This document shows, piece by piece, positions 1 to 9,222 of a stretch of 64,000 bases of DNA. The position numbers and the translations under genes were made by a program. The stretch lies in NCBI GenBank assembly GCA_031378845.1, contig JANNES010000008.1, positions 1-64,000 on the forward strand, read 5' to 3'. The number at the start of each line of letters is the position of its first letter. The first letter of the stretch is position 1. Below the pieces are notes generated by a model. The model saw only the letters and a list, made by a program, of their open reading frames with translations, ran no database searches and had not been told where the DNA came from. This DNA is from JAJNPS01 sp031378845 (GTDB lineage: Bacteria > Pseudomonadota > Alphaproteobacteria > Rhodobacterales > Rhodobacteraceae).

Positions 1-2
1 GC

Positions 3-92
3 GACCCGAGCTTGCAGAGCGATGCAGTGTCGCTGGACCAGTTCGTCACGCGGTCGCGGGCGGGTGAAGGCGTCGTCATCCACCCCCGCTAA
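3..92 (+). CDS. C-terminal end of an unidentified protein (cut by window edge)
   Basis: An open frame runs in from the left edge and ends at a TAA (90-92), giving 29 residues that finish in GEGVVIHPR. It has ordinary protein-like composition. The fragment is too short to recognise a family. It points toward the broken livG gene on the other strand, so the two are convergent. Confidence 0.3.
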   Translation, partial: DPSLQSDAVSLDQFVTRSRAGEGVVIHPR

Positions 93-149
93 CCGCATGG
101 AGTCACGATATGAATCCGTCACCGACAGAGTTCTGCAACAATGTCCCGT

Positions 150-641
150 TTGGGGCTCATCCAGCAAGATATAGGCAGGCTTGCCGATCAGCGCGCGACC
201 AATGGCGACGCGGCGTTCATCGGTATAGGGCAAAGTGCCCGCAATGCGGTTTGCAAGGGACCGATGCCGATCCAATCAAGCAATTCGGCGGCTTCGGCAC
301 GGGCGCGGGCGCGGGATTGGCCAAGGCCAACCCCGGTGACCTCAAGGTTGTCGATCACGGCCAGATCACGAAACAACCGCTCGCCCTGAAAGGTGCGGGC
401 GATGCCCTTGCGGCGGATCTCGTGCGGTTTAAGTCCTGCGAGGGCGGTGCCATCCATGGCCACCGCCCCGCTTGTCAGCGTCTGAAAGCCGGTCAGCACG
501 CTTGACAAGCGTGGTCTTGCCCGCCCCGTTCGGACCGATCAGCCCGGTGATGCGGCCGGGGGTGATGGTCAGATCAACCTGCGACAGGGCCTTTAGCCCG
601 GCAAAAGCAACCGACAGCTTGTCTGTGCCAAGTTGACTCAT
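150..641 (-). pseudogene. Broken LivG-type ABC transporter ATP-binding protein gene
   Basis: The first ~42 codons encode a normal ATPase N-terminus with Walker A (GPNGAGKTT). An extra base near 500-502 shifts the frame; the protein resumes as VLTGFQTLTSG and continues through GIARTFQGERLF. A second shift near 262 separates this from RRVAIGRALIGKPAYILLDEP, which is the signature helix region and Walker B. Homology stops right after LDEP, near 150, so the switch region and C-terminus are missing. LivG/LivF proteins import branched-chain amino acids or aromatic and amide compounds. The start codon overlaps the hyuA stop as ATGA, so the gene was once the distal member of the hyuBA operon. Confidence 0.8.
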
Positions 642-2722
642 TTGGTCTCCTTGCGGGTAATCAGATACGAACCCGAAGCGTCGAGAACCGCCGTCCAGCC
701 CGGTTCGATCACGATGGTTGTGGTAACCTCTTCGATGACAGCCGGGCCGTCGACTTTCGCACCAGCCCCAAGCGCCGCGCCATCATAGATCGGCGTGCGC
801 GTGCGCCTGCCATCGGCAGAGAACACCGCGTCGCGGTGGGCCTTGATCGCGGCGGCTGCCGGTTTTCCGGCAGTGATGTGCATGCGCTTGGGCTTTTCGA
901 CCAGCCCGTAGACCGTGCTTTCAATGTTCACAACCTCGACCGTAGAATGCGGTTCCGCGTAGGTGTAAAGCTGCTCGTGCCGGGCGTGGAAGGCGGTCTT
1001 GATCCTCTCAATGGTGTCAGAATTGACCGGAAAGTTTCCGATTTCAACAGTGCATTCATGTACTTGGCCGACATAGCGCATATCAAGACTGCGCTTGATG
1101 CTGGTGCTGGCATCGGTGAAGCCATCTGATTTCAGGTGTGCGATGCCCTGTAACTCGATCTCGGTGAACAGGCTGTCGATGCGGGCGCAGGCTGCGTCAT
1201 TGTCCAACCGCAACACGGCAGTGGCCATATAGTTGTACTTCACATCCGAGATGATTTGCCCAAAGGCGCAAAGCCCCGAGGCAAGCTTTGGCAACACGAT
1301 GGTGTCGATGCCCATATCGGCGGCAAGCGCGGTAATATGCGCGGCCGTGGCCCCACCCGCCGCAACGAGTACGAAATCGCGCGGGTCATAGCCGCGTTCT
1401 ACCGTGACGCGGCGAATGCCGTTGACCATGTTGGCATTGACGATGGTGAACATCCCGTATGCCGCACGTTCGACCGACAGTCCCAAGGGATCGGCCAGTT
1501 TGGTTTTCACCGCATCATGGGCCTTTTGTGCATCCAGCGGAAGGCGGCCACCGACAAGGCCATCCGGGTTCAGGTATCCCAGCACGATGTTGGCGTCCGA
1601 CACCGTTGGCAATTGGCCGCCCTGGCCATAGCAGGCGGGCCCCGGATCGGACCCGGCCGATTGCGGACCCATCTGCAACAGGCCGGTGTCATCAATCCAG
1701 CCGATAGAGCCGCCACCGGCCCCCAGCGTTTCCACCTGAATCATCGGCACGCCAATGCGGTAGCGCAGAAAGTCGATATTCTTGTTGATATTCGTCGAGC
1801 CGTCTTTCGTCAGCGTGATGTCGAAAGAGGTGCCACCCATATCTACCGTGATCACATCGGTTTTGCCAAAGGGCGCGCAGACATAAAGCCCCGCCGCAGG
1901 GGCAGACGCGGGCCCGGAATTGATTGCATAGACCGAGCGGTCGGTCATCGCCTGACCGATTGCAAGGCCGCCATTGGACTGGAAATAGCGCACCGGTTGA
2001 CGCGCGCCCAAGGCTTGGAAATACAGATCAATCGCGGTGACATAGCGCTTCATGATCGGGGCGAGGTAAGCGTTGACGACGGCGGTCGAGGTGCGGGTGT
2101 ATTCGCGGACTTGCGGGTAAAGTTCAGACCCGATGGTCAGCACAACGCCGGGCATCATGTTGCGAACGATCTCGCCAGCACGGCGTTCGTGGCGGGGATC
2201 AAGCACTGACCACACGAAGCTGATCGCGACGGTTTCCACGCCTTCGGCACGGAAAACCTCGCAGGCGGCGCCGACATCGGCCTCGGTCAGCGGCGTGCGT
2301 ACCGTGCCGTTAGACAAGATACGCTCTCGCACGCCCCGTCGCAGATAACGTGGCACCAGCATGGTGGCGGGCGGATACTCCGGATCATAGCGGTAGCCGT
2401 CTTCCTTGTGGCCCAGCCGGATTTCCAGACTGTCTTCATGCCCCGCCGTGCAGATCAGGCCGGTTTTTGCGCCCTTGTGCTGGATCAGCGCATTCAGTCC
2501 CACCGTGGTGCCGTTGATGCACAGATCGCAGTTCGAGATGATCTCGGCCGCCGAAACGCCCAACTCCTCGGTCATCAGTGCAAGGCCGTTCTTGATCGCC
2601 AAGGTCGGGTCTTGCGGGGTGGACAGCGCCTTGAACAGCCGCACTTGCCCGGTTTTATCGGCCAGCACGAAATCGGTGAAGGTGCCGCCTGCGTCGATGC
2701 CCAAACGATAATCGGTTTTCAT
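638..2722 (-). CDS. hyuA: Hydantoinase/5-oxoprolinase family subunit A (HyuA-type)
   Basis: This 694-residue protein has the normal length of the HyuA family. An ASKHA-type nucleotide-binding motif lies at the N-terminus (LGIDAGGTFTDF, residues 7-18) and a second phosphate motif (DMGGTSFD) near the middle. HyuA works with HyuB in ATP-dependent opening of cyclic amides (N-methylhydantoin, 5-oxoproline, caprolactam). Related pairs are acetone or acetophenone carboxylases. The true substrate cannot be told from sequence. It follows hyuB by 11 bp and its stop overlaps the start of the broken livG gene, so all three were co-transcribed. The start is ATG at 2720-2722. Confidence 0.88.
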   Translation of the reverse strand: MKTDYRLGIDAGGTFTDFVLADKTGQVRLFKALSTPQDPTLAIKNGLALMTEELGVSAAEIISNCDLCINGTTVGLNALIQHKGAKTGLICTAGHEDSLEIRLGHKEDGYRYDPEYPPATMLVPRYLRRGVRERILSNGTVRTPLTEADVGAACEVFRAEGVETVAISFVWSVLDPRHERRAGEIVRNMMPGVVLTIGSELYPQVREYTRTSTAVVNAYLAPIMKRYVTAIDLYFQALGARQPVRYFQSNGGLAIGQAMTDRSVYAINSGPASAPAAGLYVCAPFGKTDVITVDMGGTSFDITLTKDGSTNINKNIDFLRYRIGVPMIQVETLGAGGGSIGWIDDTGLLQMGPQSAGSDPGPACYGQGGQLPTVSDANIVLGYLNPDGLVGGRLPLDAQKAHDAVKTKLADPLGLSVERAAYGMFTIVNANMVNGIRRVTVERGYDPRDFVLVAAGGATAAHITALAADMGIDTIVLPKLASGLCAFGQIISDVKYNYMATAVLRLDNDAACARIDSLFTEIELQGIAHLKSDGFTDASTSIKRSLDMRYVGQVHECTVEIGNFPVNSDTIERIKTAFHARHEQLYTYAEPHSTVEVVNIESTVYGLVEKPKRMHITAGKPAAAAIKAHRDAVFSADGRRTRTPIYDGAALGAGAKVDGPAVIEEVTTTIVIEPGWTAVLDASGSYLITRKETK

Positions 2723-2733
2723 CTGATCGCCCC

Positions 2734-4518
2734 CTATCGCGCTGCCACGGCACGACGGCGCGCCCGCAGCGCTTCGGTGGCGCGCATATCCACCGTCAGT
2801 CGTTCGGGATCAGAAATGATGATGCCGTAGTCCTGCTCAGCCCCTTTCAGGGACACCAGCCCGTTCTTGATGTCCCAGACCACTTTTTCAAAGGCGCGGT
2901 CCATCGGATCGCCGTAACCGCCGCCTCCGGGGTTCATGTTGGTAATGCGGTCGCCGGGTTTGATCACCTTGATGATGTTTTCGCGGATGGTTTCGGAATG
3001 CGCGCCTTCGACCAGTTCCAGCCGCCCGACCTTTTCGTCGATCATTGTGGAGCTTGCGCCCGCAGCCCCTACCGCCGGAATGCGGCGGCCTTCACCAAAA
3101 GTGATAAAGGTCATATCGTCGGTCAGCGGCTCCACTTCCCACGCGGTGCCAGAGCCGCCACGGAACTTGCCCGCGCCGCCGCTGTCGGTCATCAACGAAT
3201 AGCGGTGGATTATGATGGGATAGGAATGTTCCAGCAGTTCGACGTCGCCGCTCGTCAAGGCGCCAAAGCAGCATTCCGGGCCGCAGGCGTGCCAGCCATC
3301 CTGGCTCGGCGTGGCCCCTGCACCGGATATGATCGTGGCCAGCACCATGGTGACGTATTCCTCGTCATGGCGCTTGTCCCAACCGGCGATGTTCAGCCCG
3401 TTGGCATGACCCCAGCTTGCCGACACTTTCGACGGCACGGCTTTTTCGAAGGCAAGGCGGACGGCGTCGGTCAGCGTCTCCATCGGGGTTGTCGTGCAAT
3501 TCATGTGTGGCGCGGGTTCTTTGGCGTTGCAGAGCGTGCCTTTGGGCCCCATGTCGACGGAAATGCAGCGGTAGAGGCCTTCGTTGTAGGGCGGCGGCAA
3601 CTGCGCAAACATCATCAGACCAAGGTAGACGCCGGAATAGGAGTTCCCCTCGTAGCTATTTATGAAATAAGGGATTTGTGGCGGGCTGGAGATCTCGATA
3701 TGGCAAGTATCGGCCTTGATCGTGACCTTTGCCGTGATGGTCATATCACCAAAGCCGTGGCCCGCATCTTCGACAATCGCCGCGCCTTCATAGGTGCCAT
3801 CCGGCACCGTCGAGATGAGCCCGCGCATCTGCCGCTCGGCCATGTCCAAGAGCGTATCGATGCAGGCATCGACCACATCCTCGCCGTATTTGTCCAGCAT
3901 GCGGATCAGAGCCCGCTCTCCGACCTGGCAGGCACCAATCAGTGCATTGAAGTCGCCCTCTTGATCACGACGAGCGCGCATGTTGGTGAAGATGAAGTTC
4001 AAGACGTCCTTGCGCGGCACGCCGCGATCCCAGATCTTGACGGGTGGAATGCGCAGGCACTCGGCGTAGATTTCCTTGGCATTGGGGTTATAGCCTGCGG
4101 GCACCGGGCCGCCGATGTCAGTCAGATGGCCTTTGCAGACGGTCCAGTATTTCAGGCGGCCCTTGTAAAAGACCGGTTTGTAAAAACAGGTGTCGATGGC
4201 GTGGCTGCCACCCCAGGCAGGGTCGTTGTGGATCAGCAGATCGCCTTCGTGGATGTCGCCCTCAAAATAACCTGCGACAACCTTCATGGCCGGGATGAGC
4301 GACCCCAGATGGATCGGAATATCCTGTCCTTGCAAGATCATCTCAGGGCGCGCGTTGAACAATGCGGTCGAGTAGTCATGCGCAAGGTTGAACACCGAGG
4401 ATCGCGCGGTTTTCTCCAGAGAAAGCGTCATTTCGCGCTGGGTGGTTTCCAGGATGCCGCGAACAACCGATAGCGTGATCGGGTCGACCTTCGTGGCGGG
4501 TGGTGTTGCGCTTGCCAT
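2734..4518 (-). CDS. hyuB: Hydantoinase/5-oxoprolinase family subunit B (HyuB-type)
   Basis: This 594-residue protein matches the HyuB family in length and in recognisable stretches: VDPITLSVVRGILE at the N-terminus, HNDPAWGGSH, and a Gly-rich NPGGGGYGDP near the C-terminus. HyuB is the metal-dependent partner that hydrolyses the ring activated by HyuA. It is the first gene of the leftward hyuB-hyuA-(livG) operon. A 255-bp divergent region separates it from the araC-type regulator gene, which is the obvious candidate controller. The start at ATG 4516-4518 has only a modest Shine-Dalgarno (AGAGG). Confidence 0.88.
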   Translation of the reverse strand: MASATPPATKVDPITLSVVRGILETTQREMTLSLEKTARSSVFNLAHDYSTALFNARPEMILQGQDIPIHLGSLIPAMKVVAGYFEGDIHEGDLLIHNDPAWGGSHAIDTCFYKPVFYKGRLKYWTVCKGHLTDIGGPVPAGYNPNAKEIYAECLRIPPVKIWDRGVPRKDVLNFIFTNMRARRDQEGDFNALIGACQVGERALIRMLDKYGEDVVDACIDTLLDMAERQMRGLISTVPDGTYEGAAIVEDAGHGFGDMTITAKVTIKADTCHIEISSPPQIPYFINSYEGNSYSGVYLGLMMFAQLPPPYNEGLYRCISVDMGPKGTLCNAKEPAPHMNCTTTPMETLTDAVRLAFEKAVPSKVSASWGHANGLNIAGWDKRHDEEYVTMVLATIISGAGATPSQDGWHACGPECCFGALTSGDVELLEHSYPIIIHRYSLMTDSGGAGKFRGGSGTAWEVEPLTDDMTFITFGEGRRIPAVGAAGASSTMIDEKVGRLELVEGAHSETIRENIIKVIKPGDRITNMNPGGGGYGDPMDRAFEKVVWDIKNGLVSLKGAEQDYGIIISDPERLTVDMRATEALRARRRAVAAR

Positions 4519-4660
4519 GCCTCTTGCCCTTCAAATGCGCGGCGCAAAAGGGGTGGCGGTCAGCCAGATCGCCGACTGTGACCGTTGGATCTCCTCGTTG
4601 CGCGGCGTCTTGTGCACCGTTGCAAAGCTTAAAATAGCGGGCAGGTCGGCCCCACGTCTT

Positions 4661-4673
4661 TGCATCTGATGCA
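4661..4673. promoter_or_regulatory. Palindrome in the hyuB/araC divergent promoter region
   Basis: TGCATCTGATGCA is a perfect palindrome with one central base. It lies in the 255-bp region (4519-4773) between the divergent hyuB and araC-family genes. Such a symmetric element is a plausible operator. AraC proteins often prefer direct repeats, so another regulator could bind it. No function is shown by sequence alone. Confidence 0.35.
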
Positions 4674-4773
4674 CAGGTCCTTGACGCAGAGCGCACTCGG
4701 AAACGTTCTGCGCAGACGGCACTTTACAGGTGCTGAATTGCGTGGCCTGTTTGGGTGAACGGAGGGGCTAGCG

Positions 4774-5718
4774 ATGAAGACCACTATTACCACCAGGGGC
4801 GTTGATCTGGCCGCACGCAGCCGTCACTGGCATGAGGCAATCGGCAAGGCCTACTTCCCGCTGGATCTGTCGTTTCGTTGCCCCGAAGCTTTTGACGGCG
4901 AATTGTCGATGTGGCAGCTGGGGTCGGTTTCGCTGTCGCGGTTGACGTCGGACGCGCTGATTTATCGGCGACTGCCAAAGCATTTGCAGGTGCAGGGCCC
5001 GGAGGAGTTTCTGGTGACGCTGCCCGCAAAGTCCGAGGTGCGTTTCACCCAAGGTGGCAAAGAAGTGCGCGCCAATCCCGGTGCGTTCTTCATCGAGCGC
5101 AGCCACGAGCCCTATGAATTCAGCCATGCCGAAGCAGCAGATTTGTGGGTGATGAAGCTGTCGCTAGAAATGCTTGGCGGGCGCGTGCGGTCGCCTGACC
5201 GGTTTTGCAGTCTGGAGTTTGACGCGACGAACGGGGCGAATGGGTTGTTTGTCGACATGGTCCACCTGATTCCGCGGCGCTATGACGCGATGACCGAGGA
5301 GACCCGTTTGATCGTCGGACGGCAGCTGGTGGATTTGCTTGCGCTGGCCTTGCAGTCGGATGAACGCGTGTTGAACTCCGGCGGCTCGACCGTCCGCGCA
5401 GCGCATCTTGCGCGGATCGAGGCCTTCGTGCGCCGTCATATCGACGACCCGGATCTCGGGCCGGATGATGTTGCGGTGGGTTGCGGCATTTCGGTGCGCT
5501 ACCTGCACGAATTGTTGCGCGACACCAACCAGACGCTGGGCGGCTGGATCCGCGATCAACGGCTGGCTGCCGCGCAGGAAGATTTGGCCAATGGCAGTGA
5601 CCGGCGCGCGATCGGCCAGATCGCTTATGCCCGTGGCTTTGCCGATCAGGCGCAATTTTCCCGTGCGTTCCGGGCGCGCTATGGCATCACGCCCAAAGAG
5701 GCGCGGGCGCGAAACTAA
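4774..5718 (+). CDS. AraC-family transcriptional regulator
   Basis: The 314-residue protein has an AraC-type N-terminal cupin-like domain (AraC_binding_2, roughly residues 30-170). A C-terminal double helix-turn-helix spans about residues 210-312, ending in the typical GFADQAQFSRAFRARYGITP segment. A clear GGAGGGG Shine-Dalgarno precedes ATG 4774. The gene is divergent from hyuBA and convergent with the pxp operon. It most likely activates hyuBA, or both lactam-utilising operons, in response to the substrate. That assignment is inferred from position. Confidence 0.88.
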   Translation: MKTTITTRGVDLAARSRHWHEAIGKAYFPLDLSFRCPEAFDGELSMWQLGSVSLSRLTSDALIYRRLPKHLQVQGPEEFLVTLPAKSEVRFTQGGKEVRANPGAFFIERSHEPYEFSHAEAADLWVMKLSLEMLGGRVRSPDRFCSLEFDATNGANGLFVDMVHLIPRRYDAMTEETRLIVGRQLVDLLALALQSDERVLNSGGSTVRAAHLARIEAFVRRHIDDPDLGPDDVAVGCGISVRYLHELLRDTNQTLGGWIRDQRLAAAQEDLANGSDRRAIGQIAYARGFADQAQFSRAFRARYGITPKEARARN

Positions 5719-5723
5719 GGCAT

Positions 5724-5755
5724 GGGAGGCGGCGTGCATCACGCTCCCCCTCTTT
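5724..5755. terminator. Possible bidirectional terminator between araC-type gene and pxpC
   Basis: The 39-bp convergent gap contains an imperfect hairpin: GCGTG-cat-CACGC (5732-5744) extended by GGGA/TCCC with a bulge, followed by a C/T-rich run (CCCCCTCTTTCC). It lies where a shared terminator would be expected. The outer stem is imperfect, so confidence is limited. Confidence 0.4.
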
Positions 5756-5757
5756 CC

Positions 5758-6726
5758 TCAGCGCTTCAGGTGGTCGCGCAGACGCGCGATGGCCGATTGG
5801 CGGTCGTGCCGGGCTGCCATGGCTTGGTCCATGTTGACCTCGACAAACCGAGCCGGGCTGTGCGGTTGCAGCTGGCCGATGAGGTCCATGTCAGCAGAAA
5901 TGATGACGCCGAGCATCATGTAGCCGCCGCCTGACACCGCGTCGCGGTGCAGCACGATCGGTTCGGTGCCAGACGGTACTTGAACCGAACCGTAAGGATA
6001 GCACGCATCGACGATGTTGGACGGATCCGATCCGGCACCGAAGGGCGGCGTGCGGGGCACAAAATCCAGCGGCTTGCCCCCCTTGAAGCGATAGCCGATG
6101 CGGTCGGCCTCAGGTGCTACTTTCCATGTGTCGGCAAAGAACTGTTTGCCGGCGGCGGCAGTGATGCGGTGCCAATAAAGCCCTGGCAACATCCGCAATT
6201 CCGCAGGATTTCCGGGGCCACGGCGCAGATTGGCAGGGATCTTGCCGCCGCCCGTGCCGCCCCGCCCCAAAGGCAGCGTGTCACCTGCCTTCAACGCCCG
6301 CCCTTCATGCCCGCCAAGCGCACCAAGCGTGTAGGTTGACCGCGATCCCAGCGTCACCGGCACATCCACCCCGCCCGAGATGGCGATATAGACGCGCGCC
6401 CCGGACTTGAGATAGCCGAACGATAGCTTGTCCCCCGGTTTTACCGGGAAAGCCTCCCAAGTGGGCTGTTCGACGCCGTTCACTTTGGGTGGCAACTCGC
6501 CCCCGGTCACGGCCACGGTGGCGGCTTGGGTGAATTCAATCTCGGGACCAAGAAAGACGGCCTCCAGCACCGCAGCACCTTCGTCATTGCCCACCAACAT
6601 GTTGGCGGCGCGCAATGCAAAGCGGTCCATCCCGCCAGAGATTGGAATGCCGAGGTGGTAATAGCCGGGGCGGCCAAGGTCTTGCACGGTGGTCGAAAGG
6701 CCGGGGTTGAGGATCTTAACGGCCAT
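5758..6726 (-). CDS. pxpC: Biotin-dependent carboxyltransferase-like subunit PxpC (5-oxoprolinase subunit C / KipA)
   Basis: The 322-residue protein belongs to the KipA/allophanate hydrolase subunit 2 family. It begins with the typical LNPGLSTTVQDLGRPGYYHLGIPISGGMD and shows HRDAVSGGGYMMLGVI near the C-terminus. In characterised systems PxpA, PxpB and PxpC together hydrolyse 5-oxoproline to glutamate with ATP. The start codon lies 11 bp inside the end of pxpB, so the two are translationally coupled. It is the last gene of the pxpA-accB-accC-pxpB-pxpC operon. Confidence 0.88.
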   Translation of the reverse strand: MAVKILNPGLSTTVQDLGRPGYYHLGIPISGGMDRFALRAANMLVGNDEGAAVLEAVFLGPEIEFTQAATVAVTGGELPPKVNGVEQPTWEAFPVKPGDKLSFGYLKSGARVYIAISGGVDVPVTLGSRSTYTLGALGGHEGRALKAGDTLPLGRGGTGGGKIPANLRRGPGNPAELRMLPGLYWHRITAAAGKQFFADTWKVAPEADRIGYRFKGGKPLDFVPRTPPFGAGSDPSNIVDACYPYGSVQVPSGTEPIVLHRDAVSGGGYMMLGVIISADMDLIGQLQPHSPARFVEVNMDQAMAARHDRQSAIARLRDHLKR

Positions 6727-7591
6727 GAAGAGCCTCCATCAGATTTGCGTTGGTCCCGTTGATGTCCTTGTTGAAATCGTTCAGCGAAAAGCTGGCAGCG
6801 CGGATGGTGGGCAAGAATTTGTTGGCGTTCACCGCCTCGATATCGGCGTCATACTGATCGCGGTTGATGGGCTTCCATTTGACGATATCGCCGGGGCGGA
6901 ACAGGCACATCTCATCTTGCAGATAGCTGACCTGCTGGTTCGGATCGTAGATCGGCATCGGCGTGACCCCGAACATCTGATAGCCGCCCGCGCCCCGCAC
7001 CGAATAGATGCAGCTGAAACATCCGCCGTGGCCGATGGTCAGTTTCGGCGTATCGGTGCGCGGGCGCAGGTATTTCGGCACCTGCAACTGGCGTTTGCGT
7101 TCCACCATCTGATACAAAAACGGCAAGCCCGCCACAAAGCCGACCATCGAGACGAACCACGGCTGGCTGGAATGGGCCTGCACGAAATCGTCGACCGTGC
7201 CCAAGCCGTTCACCGCCGCCGCATATTCCAGATCGGTCGCTTTGGGGTCCTGGTGGCGTTCGCGAAAGCGCATCAGCGTCTCGTGTGTCCACGGATCCTG
7301 GTAGTAAACCGGGATCTCCATGATCCGGGTTTTCAGGGTGACGTCGGATTTCAAAGCCGCGCCTTCCATCGACTGCAATTCGCGCAAGAGATCGCCGGGC
7401 TTGATCTGATCGGGGTCATACTTGATCTGAAAGCTGGCGTTGGCCGGGCAAATCTCGGTCACGCCCTTGATGCCTGCCTGTTTGACCGCATTGGTCATCG
7501 ACAGGCTTGTGAAAAAGGCTTCCAGCGACATTTCCTCGGACACTTCTGCAAAGATGTGCTCGTCGCCGCCAAAGCTGAAACGTATCGACAC
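6716..7591 (-). CDS. pxpB: 5-oxoprolinase subunit PxpB (KipI / allophanate hydrolase subunit 1)
   Basis: The 291-residue protein carries the KipI-family C-terminal core, including a stretch like TIGHGGCFSCIYSVRGAGGYQMFGVTP. It is somewhat longer than the usual ~220-240 residues because of an N-terminal extension. The start is GTG at 7591, preceded by AGGAG at good spacing. PxpB pairs with PxpC as a two-subunit carboxyltransferase-like enzyme. Its position between biotin carboxylase and pxpC suggests that the biotin proteins serve this complex. Confidence 0.85.
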   Translation of the reverse strand: MSIRFSFGGDEHIFAEVSEEMSLEAFFTSLSMTNAVKQAGIKGVTEICPANASFQIKYDPDQIKPGDLLRELQSMEGAALKSDVTLKTRIMEIPVYYQDPWTHETLMRFRERHQDPKATDLEYAAAVNGLGTVDDFVQAHSSQPWFVSMVGFVAGLPFLYQMVERKRQLQVPKYLRPRTDTPKLTIGHGGCFSCIYSVRGAGGYQMFGVTPMPIYDPNQQVSYLQDEMCLFRPGDIVKWKPINRDQYDADIEAVNANKFLPTIRAASFSLNDFNKDINGTNANLMEALHGR

Positions 7592-7601
7592 GGGGTTTCT
7601 C

Positions 7602-8978
7602 CTATGGCTCCAGGTCGGGGATCAGCCGGGAGGCGTGGGTTTCCAGCCAGCCCTCCAGCCAACGGGTGTGGAAATCGCCAGCCTGAACGGTGGCGTCGGC
7701 GGCAAGCGCCAGAAACAACGGCTTGGTGGTTTTCAGCCCGTCGATCTGCAATTCCGACAGCGCACGGGCAAGGCGGGTGATCGCGGCCTCGCGGGTTTCG
7801 GCATGCACGATCAGCTTGGCCAGAAGCGAGTCGTAAAACGGCGGCACGGTATAGCCGGGGTAAAGCATGCTGTCGAAACGCACGCCGGGGCCGCCAGGAA
7901 TGCGCAGGCTGTTCACGGTGCCCGGAAAGGGCGCGAAATCTCGCGAGGGGTCTTCGGCATTCAGGCGGACCTCGATGGCGTGGCCGGTGGCGATGACCTC
8001 AGACTGCCGGATACGCAGCGGCTCTCCGCCCGCGATGCGCAGCATTTCGGCCACCAGATCAAGTCCGGTGATCATTTCGGTGACGGGATGTTCCACCTGA
8101 ATGCGGGTGTTCATCTCGATGAAATAGAAGCGGTCCGCGTCCTCGTCGTAAAGGTATTCCACTGTTCCTGCGCCAGAGTAGTTCACCGCGCGGGCCAGGC
8201 GGACTGCGCTGGAACACAACTCATCGCGCAGACGCAGTGACAGCGCGCGCGAAGGGGCTTCTTCCCAAACCTTCTGGCGGCGGCGCTGCAGACTGCATTC
8301 GCGTTCAAAACAGTGGATGGCGTCACGGCCATCGGCAAGCACTTGTACCTCGATATGGCGGGCCTTGGTGATGACCTTTTCCATGTACAGCCCGCCGTCG
8401 CCAAAGGCCGCAAGGGCCTCGGCCTCTGCCTGCGGGAATGCCTGCTCGAATTCGGGTAAGGTCGTGGCGATGCGAATGCCACGGCCGCCGCCACCAGCAG
8501 CGGCTTTGATCATCACCGGAAAGCCGGTCTCGATCAGAATGTGGCGGGCAGCCTCGATGCCGGCAACACGGCCAATGGATCCAGGAACGATGGGCACACC
8601 GGCAGCGTGCGCCGCAGAACGCGCCGCCACCTTGTCGCCCATCAGCCGGATCGCATCACCCGAGGGGCCGACAAAGACCAGACCCGCCGCAGCTACTGCA
8701 TCGGAAAAGCCCGCGTTCTCGGCCAGAAAGCCATAGCCGGGATGAATGCTGTCACAGCTGGTTTCCGATGCTGCCTTGAGAATGTTGGCAATGTTGAGAT
8801 AGCTTTTCTTTGCTGCAGGTGCCCCGATGTTCACCGCCTCATCGGCCAATTGCACATGCAAGGCCGTCGTGTCCGCATCAGAGTAAACCGCCACCGTGCC
8901 AATGCCGAGATCACGTGCGGCGCGGATGATGCGCACGGCAATCTCACCCCGATTGGCGATGAGCAGCTTTTTGAGCAT
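7602..8978 (-). CDS. accC: Biotin carboxylase (AccC-type)
   Basis: The 458-residue protein has the full biotin carboxylase layout. The N-terminal domain starts LKKLLIANRGEIAVRII, the ATP-grasp glycine loop is GGGGRGIRIA, and the catalytic region reads EMNTRIQVEHPVTEM. It carboxylates biotin on the carrier protein using ATP and bicarbonate. Its ATG overlaps the stop of the upstream accB (TGATG). Because it sits inside the pxp operon, it is probably a pathway-specific copy rather than the acetyl-CoA carboxylase subunit. That role is inferred from context. Confidence 0.9.
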   Translation of the reverse strand: MLKKLLIANRGEIAVRIIRAARDLGIGTVAVYSDADTTALHVQLADEAVNIGAPAAKKSYLNIANILKAASETSCDSIHPGYGFLAENAGFSDAVAAAGLVFVGPSGDAIRLMGDKVAARSAAHAAGVPIVPGSIGRVAGIEAARHILIETGFPVMIKAAAGGGGRGIRIATTLPEFEQAFPQAEAEALAAFGDGGLYMEKVITKARHIEVQVLADGRDAIHCFERECSLQRRRQKVWEEAPSRALSLRLRDELCSSAVRLARAVNYSGAGTVEYLYDEDADRFYFIEMNTRIQVEHPVTEMITGLDLVAEMLRIAGGEPLRIRQSEVIATGHAIEVRLNAEDPSRDFAPFPGTVNSLRIPGGPGVRFDSMLYPGYTVPPFYDSLLAKLIVHAETREAAITRLARALSELQIDGLKTTKPLFLALAADATVQAGDFHTRWLEGWLETHASRLIPDLEP

Positions 8979-9211
8979 CAGGATAATTCTGCCAGAACCG
9001 CGCCGGCCATGACGGGTTCTTCGTTGTCGGTGACAAATCGCAGGTCGGAGCCCGCGACGTCGGATTTGACTTCGTGAAAACTCTTCATCACCTCGATCAG
9101 TCCAATCACGTCGCCGACAGCGACCGCATCACCATCCGCCTTGAAGGGCGGCTTGTCTGGCGACGACGACCGATAGAACGTTCCTGGAAGCGGCGAGAGG
9201 ATGGCGGGCAT
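8978..9211 (-). CDS. accB: Minimal biotin carboxyl carrier protein
   Basis: This 77-residue protein is just the biotinyl domain. The biotinylation motif EVMK places the biotin lysine at residue 43, and the conserved SPLPGTFYRS segment is at the N-terminus. It lacks the N-terminal extension and Ala/Pro linker of ordinary AccB (~150 residues). A strong AAGGAG lies 6-7 bp before the ATG. It sits between pxpA and accC, so it is likely the carrier for this operon's own carboxylase. Confidence 0.85.
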   Translation of the reverse strand: MPAILSPLPGTFYRSSSPDKPPFKADGDAVAVGDVIGLIEVMKSFHEVKSDVAGSDLRFVTDNEEPVMAGAVLAELS

Positions 9212-9222
9212 GGCAAATCTCC

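Noticed and set aside
2998..4473. Long open frame antisense to hyuB
   Set aside because: It fully overlaps an intact conserved gene and has shadow-like composition.
638..4518. Acetone or acetophenone carboxylase instead of hydantoinase
   Set aside because: No third carboxylase subunit gene is adjacent, so the two-subunit hydantoinase/oxoprolinase reading is simpler, though not proven.
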